DNA from: Cladochytrium replicatum | Taxonomy: Eukaryota > Chytridiomycota > Chytridiomycetes > Cladochytriales > Cladochytriaceae | Direction of reading: 5' to 3' | Length of the DNA: 64,000 nt | NCBI GenBank assembly: GCA_025526935.1 | Contig: JAHLKD010000115.1 | Span: 1-64,000 of the forward strand | Part shown: in pieces, positions 22,078 to 33,180 of the stretch | Numbering within the stretch: the stretch's first letter is position 1 | How the letters are laid out: the number at the start of each line of letters is the position of its first letter | The notes under the pieces: generated by a model | What the model was told of the DNA's origin: nothing | The model's input: only the letters and a program-made list of their open reading frames with translations | Databases searched by the model: none | Made by a program: the position numbers and the translations under genes

Positions 22078-22466
22078 ACTTGTGATTGTTCAGTGGAGTT
22101 TTGTTTCTTTTTACGATAGTGTTTCTAAAATACGCACTGTCCACACAGACACAAAGTGTTCATGTAAATATCTGTGGTCTAACTCAAAGTTCAATCAATC
22201 CTCTCCTGGGCAGGAAAAACCCGGCGGGTCAGGGTCGGGTACGGGTTTCAACCACTTCGGGTCCGGGTATTCCCTTTGGACCGGTCAGTGACCCGGCTGG
22301 TCCCCAGACAAACACGACCCGACCCAAAGGGTTTGGTGCGGGTCGCCACTGAAACTCGGACCCGGTCAGTGACCCGGCTGGTCCCCAGACAAACACGACC
22401 CGACCCAAAGGGTTTGGTGCGGGTCGCCACTGAAACTCGGACCCGACCCGGACCCGCTGAACCTTA
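22078..22466 (+). repeat. Dispersed repeat with GGGTCG/CCCGGA-rich tandem part, copy 1
   Basis: Begins ACTTGTGATTGTTCAGTGG and ends CTGAACCTTA. The same start, middle and end recur at 33181-33620. The second half holds a direct duplication of an about 81-bp unit (22281-22362 and 22362-22443, containing GTGACCCGGCTGG and GGGTCGCCACTGAAACTC). Confidence 0.85.
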
Positions 22467-23218
22467 TGCACAACACCAAATCATTATTAGGGTTTGATTT
22501 GATACTGCTTTGCGTGGCAGCAAACGCATGCAAATTTGAGTTTTGGAACGCTGCCAATGGGGAAACATTACTTGGGGAAACATCACCTGTTGTTGGGAGT
22601 GATGCTCCCACCATTTGGAGGTGATTCGACATTAGAATGTGGACTCAGTGGAGGGGCGAGCGATGTGGCCATTCTGATTGTCGGACTTTAATAGATGCAC
22701 GTTTGGGTTAAAAAAAAAGAAAGGAAACAAAATGTGGCATCTCGTTTGCGTTAAACAGGAAAGTGGGATTCTGCAACCAACTTGGTCGCCAGATCGGCAT
22801 GATGTTCCAATATCATGTGCTCTATTATTATAATCCACGTTTAACACCGCCTGGGCACTTCTGTTTTTGCTAACAAAGACAAAAAAGGGAAAGCAAAACT
22901 ACGACCATTTAAGTAAAACCGGGATCCGGATACCGGCCCGCTTCCCAGTGTCAATAGAATGCTAGAACAGAACAAGCGAATCATATGAATATTCAAAAAG
23001 AAAGAAAACGAAGTGCTTTTAACCTGACTGAAGTGTAAGAGCAAAGTGCTTTTGATCTATGAAAAAAAAATTCAACCAAATCAACACGCACACAAGTTTC
23101 GCTGCGGCGAAAAGAAAGCAAAGAACACAGCAAGTTTGTAATCCACCTCACGTTTTGTTAGAAGTGCCAACGAAATTGTTTGACCTCCGCCTCACTGCTT
23201 TGTTGGTCCGACTTTTTT
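22467..23218. other. Intergenic, nothing recognised
   Basis: No coding signal I can support. Homopolymer A runs near 22709 and 23063 are the only compositional features. The 3' UTR of the acyltransferase gene on the minus strand presumably ends here. Confidence 0.5.
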
Positions 23219-25117
23219 TCACGTCCAGGTCAACGGCATATCCAACAGCTCCAACCCGTCCGTCCACTTCCTCTTCATCCGTCCAATCAATTCGTCTTTC
23301 CACTCATACAGCCCCATCACCCAATCCGAAATCGCCTGCTCCCCACCCTCGACCGGGACGGCGTCTTCCCCATCCCCACCTTCAACGTCCTCGCTAGCCG
23401 ACATCGGGAACCGGCGGATGTGGACGTGGATCTCGTAGTTTGGGTCCAGTGGCGCAAACGTCATCGCGAGGATGTGCGGGTACGCCCCGAACCCGAGCTT
23501 CTTGTGCCTATACACGAGCGTAAGGTCGTACACCGCCTTGATGTGCGTGCCGCCGCGGAAGGACTGCACGGTCGCGACAAAGCCTTTGGTGCGCGGGATC
23601 AAAACGTTCTTAAGGATCGGGAGGTCGCGCGATCGCGCAAAGTCTTGTGCCTGTCAAAAAGAAAAGGGGAAGAAAATCGGTGAATCAGGATGTGTGTGTG
23701 TTTTTGTTTGTTTTTGTCTGCTTGTCTGTTTGTTTTTGTTGTTGTGTTTGTTGTAATTAGGATGTGTGACTGTTTTCGTTTTTTTTTGGTCTGCTTGTCT
23801 GTTTGTTTTTTGTTGTCTTTGTGTTTTTTTTTTTTTTTGGCTGCTTGTCTGTTTATCTTTTGTTGTGTTTGTTGCCTTTTTTCCCCCCTTTTTTCCCCTC
23901 GTTTGTACATACCTCCTTGAGCTTGTCGCGGGTCAAGCGGGTGCCTTCGGGATAGCTGACGATCCATGCGGGAGTTCCCGCTTTTTTGAGCTGCTGGAAA
24001 GCCCGATCGACCCTCTTTTGATCCTTTTTTGGTGACAGAAATGAGTTATTACGGTCGAAAAAGTGCAGAGGGATTCACCCGTACCTTGATCCAGTTGCGA
24101 CGAACAAAGATCATGTTGATCATGATCATGGCCCATCCGAGGACTTTAAGAAATCATGAGCTTCACAAGGGTTATCACAGACTCACAGAAACGTGCTCAC
24201 ATGGAACGTATTTCAATTCTTCCTTTGCGAAAAATTTTTGTCGCGAGAGCATGCGTTTCCTCCGAGCAACGGCACTGATCAGGACTATTGGAGTAGGGGG
24301 TGAGAACAGGAAAGTAATCAGACCCATCAAGCATACAGAAATCCGTCCATGAGATGTGATTGCTGATCACGATCGCGCTCTCCCCTTCGGGTAGCTAACA
24401 CGAAACATTTGATTTGGTTTTAATTAGGCGGTTGGATTCATAGAAGAAATACCTCGTCACCACTAAAAGTCAATTGGTGGGTTCCCGATTCAAAGACGTA
24501 TTGAATCATGAACCAAGTGATTGCGGCAGCACGCTCCGAGATGTCGGTGACGAGCGAACGCGAGACATAGTAGAACGGCACAGTAAGGGTGGCAAATACA
24601 GAGTACAGTAATAACATTCTATCGAATAAACACAAAGAGGTCAGTAATTGGATAGTAAGATAGTGAGGCAGTGCGAGACATACGTCGAGATAAGGATTGA
24701 GACAAAGGATGCACGAATGAATCTGAGGACAAACACGAATGGTTTCAAGAACAACGGGCAGGCACCGCTAGATTCGTGGAGGATGTCCGAGACGTTTTCG
24801 ACTGCGGGGTTGACGTGGATGGAGCCAAGGGCGGAGACAGCTGATGCCGAGTCCGGGAGGACAGGTGAGGTTGGATCGAAAGTTCCGTAGGGATGGGTAT
24901 GAAGCGAATTGAAGAGGGGTTGATTGTCCGACTCCGCGGTGGCATGAGAGTGAGAGCTGAATCGCTTTCTGTTTAGTATATCATTTGCGAGCAGCCGCGA
25001 GTGAGAAGCGAGCGTAGGAGTAGAGTCATTAACGTCAACATTGTTATTAGTATTGGCAGCGGAGGGCATGGCTGCGGGTGAGCGAGCAGGTTGACGGTGT
25101 TGAGGGTGCTGCTGCAC
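23219..25117 (-). CDS. Lysophospholipid acyltransferase (PlsC/AGPAT family), seven exons
   Basis: Membrane enzyme transferring acyl groups to lysophosphatidic or other lysophospholipids. Proposed coding exons, complement: 24684-25117, 24453-24618, 24337-24394, 24201-24284, 24085-24143, 23913-24023 and 23219-23650. Together they give 447 residues with consistent phases and GT-AG borders. Motif I NHISWTD (His213, Asp218) and motif III YPEGTR (293-296) are intact, followed by IPRTKGFV and the HVHIRRFP segment typical of LCLAT1/plant-LPAT2-like members. Hydrophobic segments lie at residues 127-165 and near 250. The N-terminal about 120 residues are low complexity. A second in-frame ATG at 25069 could be the true start. 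The last intron (23651-23912) is long and T/G-rich. Substrate is unknown. Confidence 0.88.
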
Positions 25118-25203
25118 AGCAATGTAGCCTCTCTGGGTCTAATTATCAATTGCATACCCGCACCTGTCAGTTTCTCACGGAAAAAGAAAAGAAAATCTCC
25201 ACC
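25118..25203. promoter_or_regulatory. Short divergent promoter region
   Basis: Only 86 bp separate the proposed start of the acyltransferase (minus, 25117) from that of the helicase (plus, 25204), so the two genes probably share a bidirectional promoter or overlap in their 5' UTRs. If the acyltransferase starts at 25069 the gap is 134 bp. The helicase ATG has a good context (CCACCATGATG). Confidence 0.5.
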
Positions 25204-27495
25204 ATGATGCTGATGCGTGCGAGTCTGAGTCGAAGTCTGCTGCCCTGCTGCTCCAGACCTGCCCTCTCCGCTGCTTCCCGCTCGCACCTCTCCGCAATGC
25301 TGCTGCACCGAGCTGCTCTGCACTTCTCTACTCCATCGCCCTCGTCCGCCGCTGACATCTTTGCATCGCCCCCCTCTGTCAACCACTCGAAAAGGGACCC
25401 GCGCAATCCTGCTGGCCCCTCCCGTCGCTCGGCTGCTGATCGCGCTTCCCTGAAACCCGCTCCAGTCGCCCCCACTCCAGTCGCCCCCACTCACTTCGTA
25501 GCTGATCCTGTCCCGGTCGTAACAGAATCGTCCCCTGCAGAACCAGACGCTCCATCCCCAAACCAGCATCGCTTCTCTGACTACCCCCTTTCCGCTCCCA
25601 CCTCTCGCGCCCTCCGCGCCGTCTTCAAGTTCGACTCCCCCTCCTCAGTCCAACATGAGGTCCTCTCCCGCCTCCCTGTCCAAACGGACCTCCTCGTCCG
25701 CGCAAAGACCGGAACTGGTAAAACACTCGCCTTTCTGATCGCTGCGATCGAGTCGCTGCTATCCAAACTCGGCATCTCCGAGTTTCCCCGCGACGTACGA
25801 ACAAGAATGAACAACAGCAACAACAATCGCTCGCGCAACCAGCAGAAGTTCTTTGACGGGGATGCCGCGCGCCAGGGAACCAATTCTACTTCTCAGCAGA
25901 CACCAGACGTCAAGATTGTTGTTCTGTCGCCGACCAGGGAACTCGCCAATCAGATCGCTACCGAAGCGACCCGCCTCGTCAGCTTCCACAACCTCAAAGT
26001 CATCACGCTCGTCGGCGGAGAGTCGCGCAACAGGCAGATGATGGACATGGAACGCAACCGCGCGGACATTATCGTCGCAACTCCCGGCCGCATCATTGAT
26101 TTCTTGGAAAGCAGCCAAAAGATAGCCGACAGGTTCTCTCAGATCAACGTGGTATGTCAACTGAGGAGAATAAGAGTCGCTATACCAATGTGACTTTTTA
26201 TTAATGATTTTATCCCAGCTCATTCTGGACGAAGCCGACCAGCTCCTCGAGATGGGCTTCAAGGACTCGATCGATAAGATCGTCTCCTACCTCCCGACTC
26301 AGCGCCAAACCTTTATGTTCTCCGCGACCCTCGAGCCCGCCATCCGCGCCATCGCGTCCCGCGCCCTTCGCCCCGACCACCTGATCATCGACACGGTCCC
26401 CAAGAACGAGGTCGCGACACACCTGCACGTCCAGCAGTCCTACCTCGTTCCCACGCTCTCGAACCACCTCCAGACCCTCCACGGCGTCCTGAAATCGCAC
26501 GTCGCCGCGCGGCCCGACGAGCACAAGAAGATCATCGTATTCCTGCCCACGACCGTGCTCACCTCCTTCTACGCCGAGCTGTTTACCCGCGCCGGTGTCG
26601 GCCTGGACGTGCTCGAGATCCACTCGCGGCTCACCCAGAACCAGCGCACGCGCGTGTCGAGCGTGTTCAGGCGCTCGAGGGCCGCCGTGCTTTTTACGAG
26701 CGACGTGTCGGCGCGGGGAGTGGACTACCCGGACGTGACGCTCGTCGTACAAGTGTTTGCGACGACGAGGGAGCAGTATATACACCGCGTCGGGAGGACG
26801 GGGCGGGCGGGCAAGAAGGGCGAGGGGGTGTTGCTGCTGAGTCCATACGAGAAGCACTTTTTGGAGGAGCTACAGGGGCTGCCGGTGCGGGAGGGGAGCG
26901 TGGATGCGGATGCGTACAGGAAAGAGTTTGAGGATAAGATCGGGCCGGTGCTCAACATGCTTGGCGAGGACGCGGCCGGGGATCTCCATGTGTCGATCCT
27001 TGGATACCGTGAGTTTTTGAATTCCACAACCTACCTACTACAGCATAAACCAACAGCACTAACCCATTGTGTGTGTGTCTTTTTTTCTTCCCCACAGTGA
27101 AGCAGAACAGCAAGGGGCTGAAGCTGTCGAACGTGTCGGTCCTGAAAGCGGCAGAGGAGTTTGTTAAGAATGCGGTGCGCGCGCCGACGGTCAAGCCGCT
27201 CAGTGCGTCGTTTCTTGAGAAGCTGGGTCTTGGGAATGTGGGGCGCGGAGGCGGGGCTCCGGCCGGGTCTGGGAGGGGAGGTGGCAGGGGCTTTGGAGGC
27301 CAGCGTGGCGGCGGCGGGTTCTCGGGGTGGAGCAGCAGCATGATGGGCGGCGGTGGACGGGATGCGTTTGGAGGTGGGAGGAGCTCGGGGAGCGGCGGGG
27401 GGTCGCGTGGGTGGGAGTCCCGCGGGGGTGGGTCGTCGTCTTCTTCGGGACGGCCGTGGGAGAGCCGAGGGCAGCAGAGCAAGGGGCGTTACTGA
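25204..27495 (+). CDS. Mitochondrial-type DEAD-box RNA helicase (Mss116-like)
   Basis: ATP-dependent RNA helicase, 711 residues from exons 25204-26151, 26219-27008 and 27098-27495, all with GT-AG introns. The N-terminus (MMLMRASLSRSLLPCCSR) is basic, hydroxylated and free of acidic residues, as in mitochondrial presequences. Q-motif glutamine is near residue 150, motif I AKTGTGKT at 167-174, Ia PTRELANQ at 243-250, Ib TPGR at 293-296 and motif II DEAD at 320-323, right after the first splice junction. Motif III SAT is at 351-353, and HRVGRTGRAG near the second half gives motif VI. The C-terminal 100 residues are a glycine/serine/arginine-rich tail, common for RNA chaperone helicases. Resemblance to yeast Mss116 is by architecture, so organelle and substrates (intron splicing, translation) are inferred. 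Confidence 0.9.
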
Positions 27496-27824
27496 TGGGA
27501 GAGCAGTGTGAGCTCTGCAGTTGTGGCATGTGTGGGTTTGTGCGTTTGTAGAAGATAGTGTGTGCGTTAGGCACTTTTTGTTCCACGTATACGGGGTTGT
27601 ATTTAATGCTTTCTTGTTTCTCTCAACCAGATCCCGGGGATGGGACATTTTATGGATTGTGCGTGAATGTTGGGGTCACTTTCGTTTTCGAAAACTGATG
27701 CTGGATGAGCATAATCGTTCACTTTTTTTTATTTACACACAAGAAAAATATAAAAAAGCAACTATTAATACTACCAAACAAACAGAAGAGCGGGTGACAA
27801 ATTAGCAAGAACCAAACCAAAAAC

Positions 27825-28988
27825 TCATTCTTCTGCGAGGACAAAGTTGTCAATCTCTTCAAAGTATTTTCTGCGCTTCTCGTCCGAATCCACTTCGCTC
27901 TCGTCCTCGTCCTCGTCTACGGGTTCCCGAACCTTCGCCCTCTTCTTCCTTCCTTCCCCACTTCCCACCCCTCGTGTTGTCCTAACACTTTTCTTTGCGT
28001 CGACCTGGCTTTCCATACTCTTCTTCCCTGCAGCCCCCCTCCGCGGCCGCACAGCGACGGCAGCAGCAGCATTAGCAGCGCTCGCCGCGCCTCTCTTCCC
28101 AGCGACCGGCCGCACCTTCCCATCCACCTCGACACCGTCTTCCGCCCGCGCGCGCTTCGCTCTCGATCTCGTCGTGGCCAGCACCGGACCGCCCTCCGCC
28201 TCCGTCTTCCCTTTCGAGCGCGCGACTCTCCGTGCAGCCTTAGGGGAGCCTTGTGGCTGCTGCCGCGGCCGCGGCTGCTGTTGCTGTTGCTTGCGAGGCC
28301 TGAGTGCGCGGCGGTGGTCCTGCGGGGACGGGAGCGGGATCGCGGTCAGGGGCGACGAGGGCTGTGGAGGGACTGTAGATGTTGTTGTTGTTGTTGTGGT
28401 CGCGACATCGGCGGGCCTCGTAGGCTCGATTGTGCCGACGGGGGGCAGGGATGACGAGGAGGAGGAGGTTTGGGAGGATGGGGATGTGGGTGGGTTGTTG
28501 TTGTTGTTGTGGGGGCGGGATCGAGGTGGATGCGGGGACGGGGATGCGGATGTCGATGCTTGAGGGGGTTGGTGGGTGGGGGGGTTGGCGAGCGACGGAG
28601 GTGTGGATGGGCGAACGTCTACGACTGGCGGCTTCGAGAGGCGACGGGACGCTGAGGAAACGGCCGAGACGCTGAGGCTGAGTCTGTGTTCCGCGAGCGA
28701 GAATCCGAACGGGTCGTCGAAGAGGTCGTCGTCATCGCCGTGATGATGGGCGTTCTCGTCGCTGTGGTGGGGGTGTTTGTGGGCCGTCCGGATGGGTCTG
28801 GGCTTTTTCTGGAGGACGGGAGAGAGGGCAGGGGATGCAAAGGGGAGGGGAGCAAAGATTCCGCTTGAACGGGGGCGGGTGCGGAGGTTCAGAGGAGTTT
28901 GGAATGACAGGGAGGATGAGGGCAGCGAATTGAGGTCGAGATTCCTGAGCCGATTGCGGGTCGACGAGGAGGTTGTGGAACGCGACAT
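27825..28988 (-). CDS. Basic disordered protein with sororin-like FGF motif and C-terminal signature
   Basis: A single-exon protein of 387 residues, mostly low complexity (serine, threonine, proline, polyglutamine) with a strongly basic middle (KAARRVARSKGK; RRGAAGKKS). Two conserved-looking islands stand out: DLFDDPFGF at 89-96, an FGF motif, and the last 12 residues, FEEIDNFVLAEE (376-387). The ending matches the spacing F-E-x-x-[ED]-x-F-x-L-x-x-E of the vertebrate sororin C-terminus. Sororin protects cohesin from Wapl through Pds5, and FGF motifs take part in that interaction. Both signals in the expected order make a cohesin-protection role plausible. The motifs are short and the rest is disordered, so the assignment is tentative. 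Confidence 0.5.
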   Translation of the reverse strand: MSRSTTSSSTRNRLRNLDLNSLPSSSLSFQTPLNLRTRPRSSGIFAPLPFASPALSPVLQKKPRPIRTAHKHPHHSDENAHHHGDDDDLFDDPFGFSLAEHRLSLSVSAVSSASRRLSKPPVVDVRPSTPPSLANPPTHQPPQASTSASPSPHPPRSRPHNNNNNPPTSPSSQTSSSSSSLPPVGTIEPTRPADVATTTTTTTSTVPPQPSSPLTAIPLPSPQDHRRALRPRKQQQQQPRPRQQPQGSPKAARRVARSKGKTEAEGGPVLATTRSRAKRARAEDGVEVDGKVRPVAGKRGAASAANAAAAVAVRPRRGAAGKKSMESQVDAKKSVRTTRGVGSGEGRKKRAKVREPVDEDEDESEVDSDEKRRKYFEEIDNFVLAEE

Positions 28989-29162
28989 GTCAAAATTAGA
29001 GGATAGGACCGAGCCACCGGTGGGAAACAGGCTTGAGTTCCCACACCTATATTTTTGCTATTAAATCGATAAACTGCAGAGATTTGTAAATCCTGAAACT
29101 GCAGTGATTCATAGAAGGACATCACAAACCAGATCGAACCAATCATTGCACAAGTAGATCAA

Positions 29163-30320
29163 TCACAACTTCAGTATGCCTTTGCGAAGCATGTTGCGCA
29201 TCGACCATCCATCCAGATAACCGCTGTCGTCACCCGACCTTTTCCAGCTCCAGAAGACCCATCCCGAATGCGCGTTTGCAAACGCAGCAAGCTGAGCAGA
29301 GGCATAAGTGGCCATCGCTCCTGCATTCTGGGAGGCGACAGCGCTTTCTTTGGCCGCCAAGCTCCACTCGCCAAGCACCAACCAGTTACCCGTCCAGGCC
29401 TTGCATGAGTTTGCTGTGTCCTGGATGCCTTTGCTGACGTCCGCCCAGGTGTTGTAGCCGTCACCGAAGGTGTAGTAAGGGTGCCACTCGTGCCAGACGT
29501 TGAAGAAGTCCGGGTAGGGCATAAAGTCCATCATGTTGGGAGTGTTTTGCTCGGTGATTCTTGGTGCGACGACAATGAGACAGTCGTTTCCGGAATCGCG
29601 GATGGCGCGGTAGGCTTTGATGTAGTAGTTCTTGAGAACTTCGAGATTAACCTGGTACCACGGCTCGTTGAGCAATCCCACGCCGAGGAAGAACGGGCTG
29701 GACCTGTACCGATCCGCGATCCACTTGGCGAGCAGGACCGTATTCTCTACGTTTTCGGCGTAGCTGTCCCAGTAGATCTTGCCTCCGTCCGTAGGGGCAC
29801 TGTTGTCATTCCCGTTCTGAGATCCTTTGGCAGCGTGGATATCGACCAGAACCGCGATCTCGTATTTTGGAGCCCAGGTGTTCACGAGCAGGTCGAGATA
29901 CTTTAACGCGCCGGGTGCAAACACCTTCCACTCCTGCTTGTTCGAGACATCCGTTGGGTCCTCGCCGCGGATCCAGTATCCAACAGGGACGCGGACCATG
30001 TTGATCCCGAAGCTCTTCATCTCGGCGATGTCAGACTCTTTAATCCAGTCCTGACGGTGCTGCTCGAACCTCGGATCGCCGACAGCGTGGCCCAGCTCGA
30101 TCATTGTGCGGAACTCTCCTGCACCTTTTGCGTTGTCAGAGACACCTGGCCAGACTGGGGAGTCGGTCGACATCCAATGCTCCATGACGAGCCAGGAGCC
30201 AAGGTTTACACCACGAGCGGCGATCTCGCCTCTGCGCATACGGTATTGGAGGTTGTCCTGCGCGAACGACATGTTCGGCCTCATCAGGAACATTATGAGA
30301 AGTATTGCAAACATGTGCAT
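29163..30320 (-). CDS. GH5 (subfamily 9-like) exo-beta-1,3-glucanase, secreted
   Basis: A 385-residue single-exon enzyme that should hydrolyse beta-1,3-glucan from non-reducing ends, acting on cell wall or reserve glucan. A hydrophobic N-terminus (MHMFAILLIMFLMRP...SFA) is a likely signal peptide. Family hallmarks in order are RGVNLGSWLVMEHWM (36-50), VRVPVGYW (109-116), VDIHAAKGSQNG (159-170), the acid/base in LLNEPW (Glu219), HEWHPYYTF and the nucleophile in LGEWSLA (Glu318), then VFWSWKR. Length is normal for the family. Both catalytic glutamates are present, so it is probably active. The variant HAAKGSQNG instead of HAAPGSQNG is a small deviation near the active site. Confidence 0.93.
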   Translation of the reverse strand: MHMFAILLIMFLMRPNMSFAQDNLQYRMRRGEIAARGVNLGSWLVMEHWMSTDSPVWPGVSDNAKGAGEFRTMIELGHAVGDPRFEQHRQDWIKESDIAEMKSFGINMVRVPVGYWIRGEDPTDVSNKQEWKVFAPGALKYLDLLVNTWAPKYEIAVLVDIHAAKGSQNGNDNSAPTDGGKIYWDSYAENVENTVLLAKWIADRYRSSPFFLGVGLLNEPWYQVNLEVLKNYYIKAYRAIRDSGNDCLIVVAPRITEQNTPNMMDFMPYPDFFNVWHEWHPYYTFGDGYNTWADVSKGIQDTANSCKAWTGNWLVLGEWSLAAKESAVASQNAGAMATYASAQLAAFANAHSGWVFWSWKRSGDDSGYLDGWSMRNMLRKGILKL

Positions 30321-30880
30321 CCTGATGATTGATTTGGGATTTCAGATTGCGGGGAGGTTGGTTTTTAACGGTGCTGGGTTTTCGGGCTTCCTTCCGGAGA
30401 CATCAGCATGTTGATGTCCGCACAAGCGGCACAAATTTGCTGAGCCGCCACATTTGCCAGTGAAACGTGATGCCATGTTGGTCCAGGTATGTGTGCGTAG
30501 TATCAGACTTCAAAGACGGGACGGATTCAAAAGCATACCGAGAATGAAGAGTGAGGCAGTCCAAAGTACCAAACAGAGGTGACTTGAAGTTGATTGATGA
30601 TCTGCCGGGTTTTTCATCAACAAGATTTTTGCGGGGCTGTCAGGCATCATGCACGGTCATCACCTGCCCGTGTCATGATTCATTTGTGCGTATGTCGGTG
30701 CAAAGTAGATGAACCAATCTTCCCGAGAAGGGGAATCGAGCGATGCTTGCTGTCGCAATTGCAGATCTGTGCCTCCAACGAATGGGCACAAACTTCGGAT
30801 CACCGACGTAGCGTACGATTGAATCGCAGATTCTAAAAATGGTCCATTGTACCAACCTCGCCGATTGAATGGCAGATTCA
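30321..30880. other. Upstream region of the glucanase gene, no gene recognised
   Basis: Includes the 5' flank of the GH5 gene. Small ORFs are present on both strands, but none shows protein-family signatures or splice structure I can support. Confidence 0.4.
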
Positions 30881-32636
30881 ACAATGTATTAACCTCACCC
30901 ACAAGCCATTAATTTTCTTTACAATCTTGTAAAATCCGTGAGTCCCAAGATTTGATGTGTTCAACTTCCTGAAAGCGAAAAGCAATACTACACCGAGCGT
31001 TTCACAATCGATGAGATTCGCCAACACGTAAGACTTCTCTTCCCCAACTGCCATTTTTTCGGACATCCGGTCATCGCCACACACAAACCACAAACCGAAC
31101 AAAACCCCACTATCTGCGATGGAACCACAGAGTCTCCAGTCTCAGCCGAACCAAATTTCAACGTCTGTGTCGACCATGAAGTCATTATATATCATTGTCA
31201 CCATTTACGAGGAACCATGCCTGACAGTAGAGTAAAGGCAAGCACATTTACGACCGAGGTCGTTGCTGGCGGTTTCAAAGTTAAGATGGATATGGACCAG
31301 ATGCACGGCGGCATCTACCAACATGGCTGAAGGCGTATTAAACAGCAAGATTTTTTCTCCTATCCTACTCGGTTAGCCATGCCAATCAAAAACACAGTCT
31401 GCTTGTTAACAAGATCTGAAGAAATCGGACAATTTTCTTGCGGCGATTGGATATGCACGGGTTCCTCGGAAAACTAGGGTTAGTTCAGCGTAAACAGCAT
31501 CGGTGCCACCACTCCTTCCGAAGGACTCAGGTGCCACTTACATTATAGATCCAAGATAGTCGCGTGTCTCAAAATTGTCTAACTCGGAATCCTGTGGGCG
31601 GCTCTAAAGTCTATCTGCATGACATTGTATCATTCGCCCAAACAACACTCTTTGAAACAGTGAGTAGGGCACCATTGTGCGCGGATGGAAGCATAGCTAT
31701 TCACCAAGAATAGCGTTTTAACGGTTCTTTGAGATCGCGGTGGAACCAGCTGTTGCTGTGAACATACACTACGGCATTGTTTAATTGTTAATCTTTTGGT
31801 GACCTTGGAGCCGCTCAGGTAATAATCCTCCAAAGCCAATGGCTCAGCAGCTGACGAGTGGAGGGACCGCCCCTGATCCCCGTACTTCATTGCACCACTT
31901 CTTTCGCTTCCTTTTTTGGGCAGTTTTCCGGTGCTCCCTTTTAATATCTTATTTGCTAAAGCACTTTGCTAACCACCCGTCTGTGGGTCGCCGTTTTTGG
32001 CAATGGAAATGTTCACGTTTGTATTAAAAGTACAAGAAAACATAATATGAAACAAAGAAGTAAGCATCATACTTGATATAAATCAGAGCTTAATGTGTTC
32101 TCATCTTGAGCTTTGTCCCCAAGACATGTTAGTGTGACTAGGAAGGCTCGTTGTGGCAAGCTGGTCTTCCCGAAACAACCCTGATGATCAAGATGGCCAG
32201 AAAATCATTCAACATCCCTTGTCCAATCACTGCATTAGGGAGCATTTTAAACAGTGATCTTGAGGGATCTGGATGGTGAATTGCTTTTTCCAATACAGTA
32301 CGACTGGTTGAAAGGCAAGCGTGCATACTTGTGGGGGATGATTCTACAGGTGTGCTTCTCGGAACAGTGGGTGTTGTTAAACACATGATGAAGTCTGAGC
32401 AATTGTCCGAGCAATTGTCGCAACGAAAGCTCTTGCAGCGATTGGCTGATGAATATCATAACCTCCCCAAAAAAATACGGTTGATCCGAAAGAACAATTG
32501 TTGCAGTCAAGCTACTGTGAACTGTCTCTGCTATATTTTGGGCAAAACCAATATCGGAGAGAGCGAGCGATAGCGCAGAAGAGATACAATATAACGAAAA
32601 GAAAAAGGAATCCCGATGTTCCGTTGTTTTTTGCAC
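30880..32636 (-). pseudogene. Decayed protein kinase remnant 1
   Basis: On the minus strand several pieces of a serine/threonine kinase domain occur in order but in different frames. An N-lobe-like stretch contains LLRLHHVFNNTH (about 32400). The catalytic loop VVYVHSNSWFHRDLKEP (about 31790-31715) has HRDLK intact. An activation-loop end reads LGSIM-stop-VAPESFGRSGGTDAVYAE (about 31560-31460). A possible helix-F area reads GVLFGLWFVCGDDR (about 31110). No glycine loop or DFG can be found, stops and frameshifts separate the pieces, and no exon model joins them. Individual pieces other than the HRDLK segment are weak. Confidence 0.45.
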
Positions 32637-32949
32637 ACAGCAAGTAATGACAGGTTAGGATGAGGAAGCGGCCAAAGTTGAAATGAAACCAAAATCAAAA
32701 GTGCGATCGCTAAGAATTTGGCCAGGAGAAGAAAGGAAAAAGATACATTCTGTCACAGTTGTTGGGGGAGCCCCTGTGGCCCTACAAATCACTCATCCCC
32801 TGTCCAATCCGACCCGCTCTGCTCCTCCCCATCCTCCTCCTCCTCCTCCTTGCCCAACTCCACCTTCACCTTGCCATTGCCCAAAAACCACCTCCACCCC
32901 CCCTCACCTCCGCAACCGGTGGCTCGCGGTCCACACCCCCCCGCCGCGG

Positions 32950-33165
32950 CCCTACACAACCCCTTCGGCTCCGCAGCCACGCCGTGGCTCTTTGCAGTGG
33001 CGCTTGAGGTCGTACGACCTGAAGAACACCTTGCAGTACGCACCGACGTCACACGCGTACTTCTTCTCCCTTTTCGGGTAGTGCGTTTCCAGGTGGGTTT
33101 CATAGTTGAACCGCCGGGTGAAGGAGCGCGTGCAGCCCCTGGTGCGGGCATGTGAAGAGTTTCGC
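32950..33165 (-). pseudogene. C2H2 zinc-finger remnant
   Basis: Minus-strand translation gives LFTCPHQG, then after a one-base shift CTRSFTRRFNYETHLETH, then KKYACDVGAYCKVFFRSYDLKRHCKEP. That is two consecutive C2H2 fingers with the first broken by the shift. The upstream end abuts the dispersed repeat at 33181, so the N-terminal part of the gene was probably displaced. A one-base sequencing error cannot be excluded for the frameshift. Confidence 0.55.
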
Positions 33166-33180
33166 AGGGTGGCGGCGTCG

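Noticed and set aside
22078-22220. Possible tRNA-derived SINE (AGTGG-type A box, AGTTCAATC-type B box) at the head of the dispersed repeat
   Set aside because: The box matches are poor and their spacing (about 100 bp) is wrong for a tRNA promoter, so I keep it only as an unclassified repeat.
23690-24035. Hydrophobic plus-strand ORFs over 23690-24035 that look like membrane proteins
   Set aside because: They are translations of a T/G-rich intron and neighbouring exon of the minus-strand acyltransferase gene. The exon and intron structure explains the sequence.
27847-28563. 238-codon plus-strand ORF opposite the sororin-like gene
   Set aside because: Composition is the antisense of Ser/Pro/Arg-rich coding sequence. 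The minus-strand frame is longer and has conserved-looking motifs.
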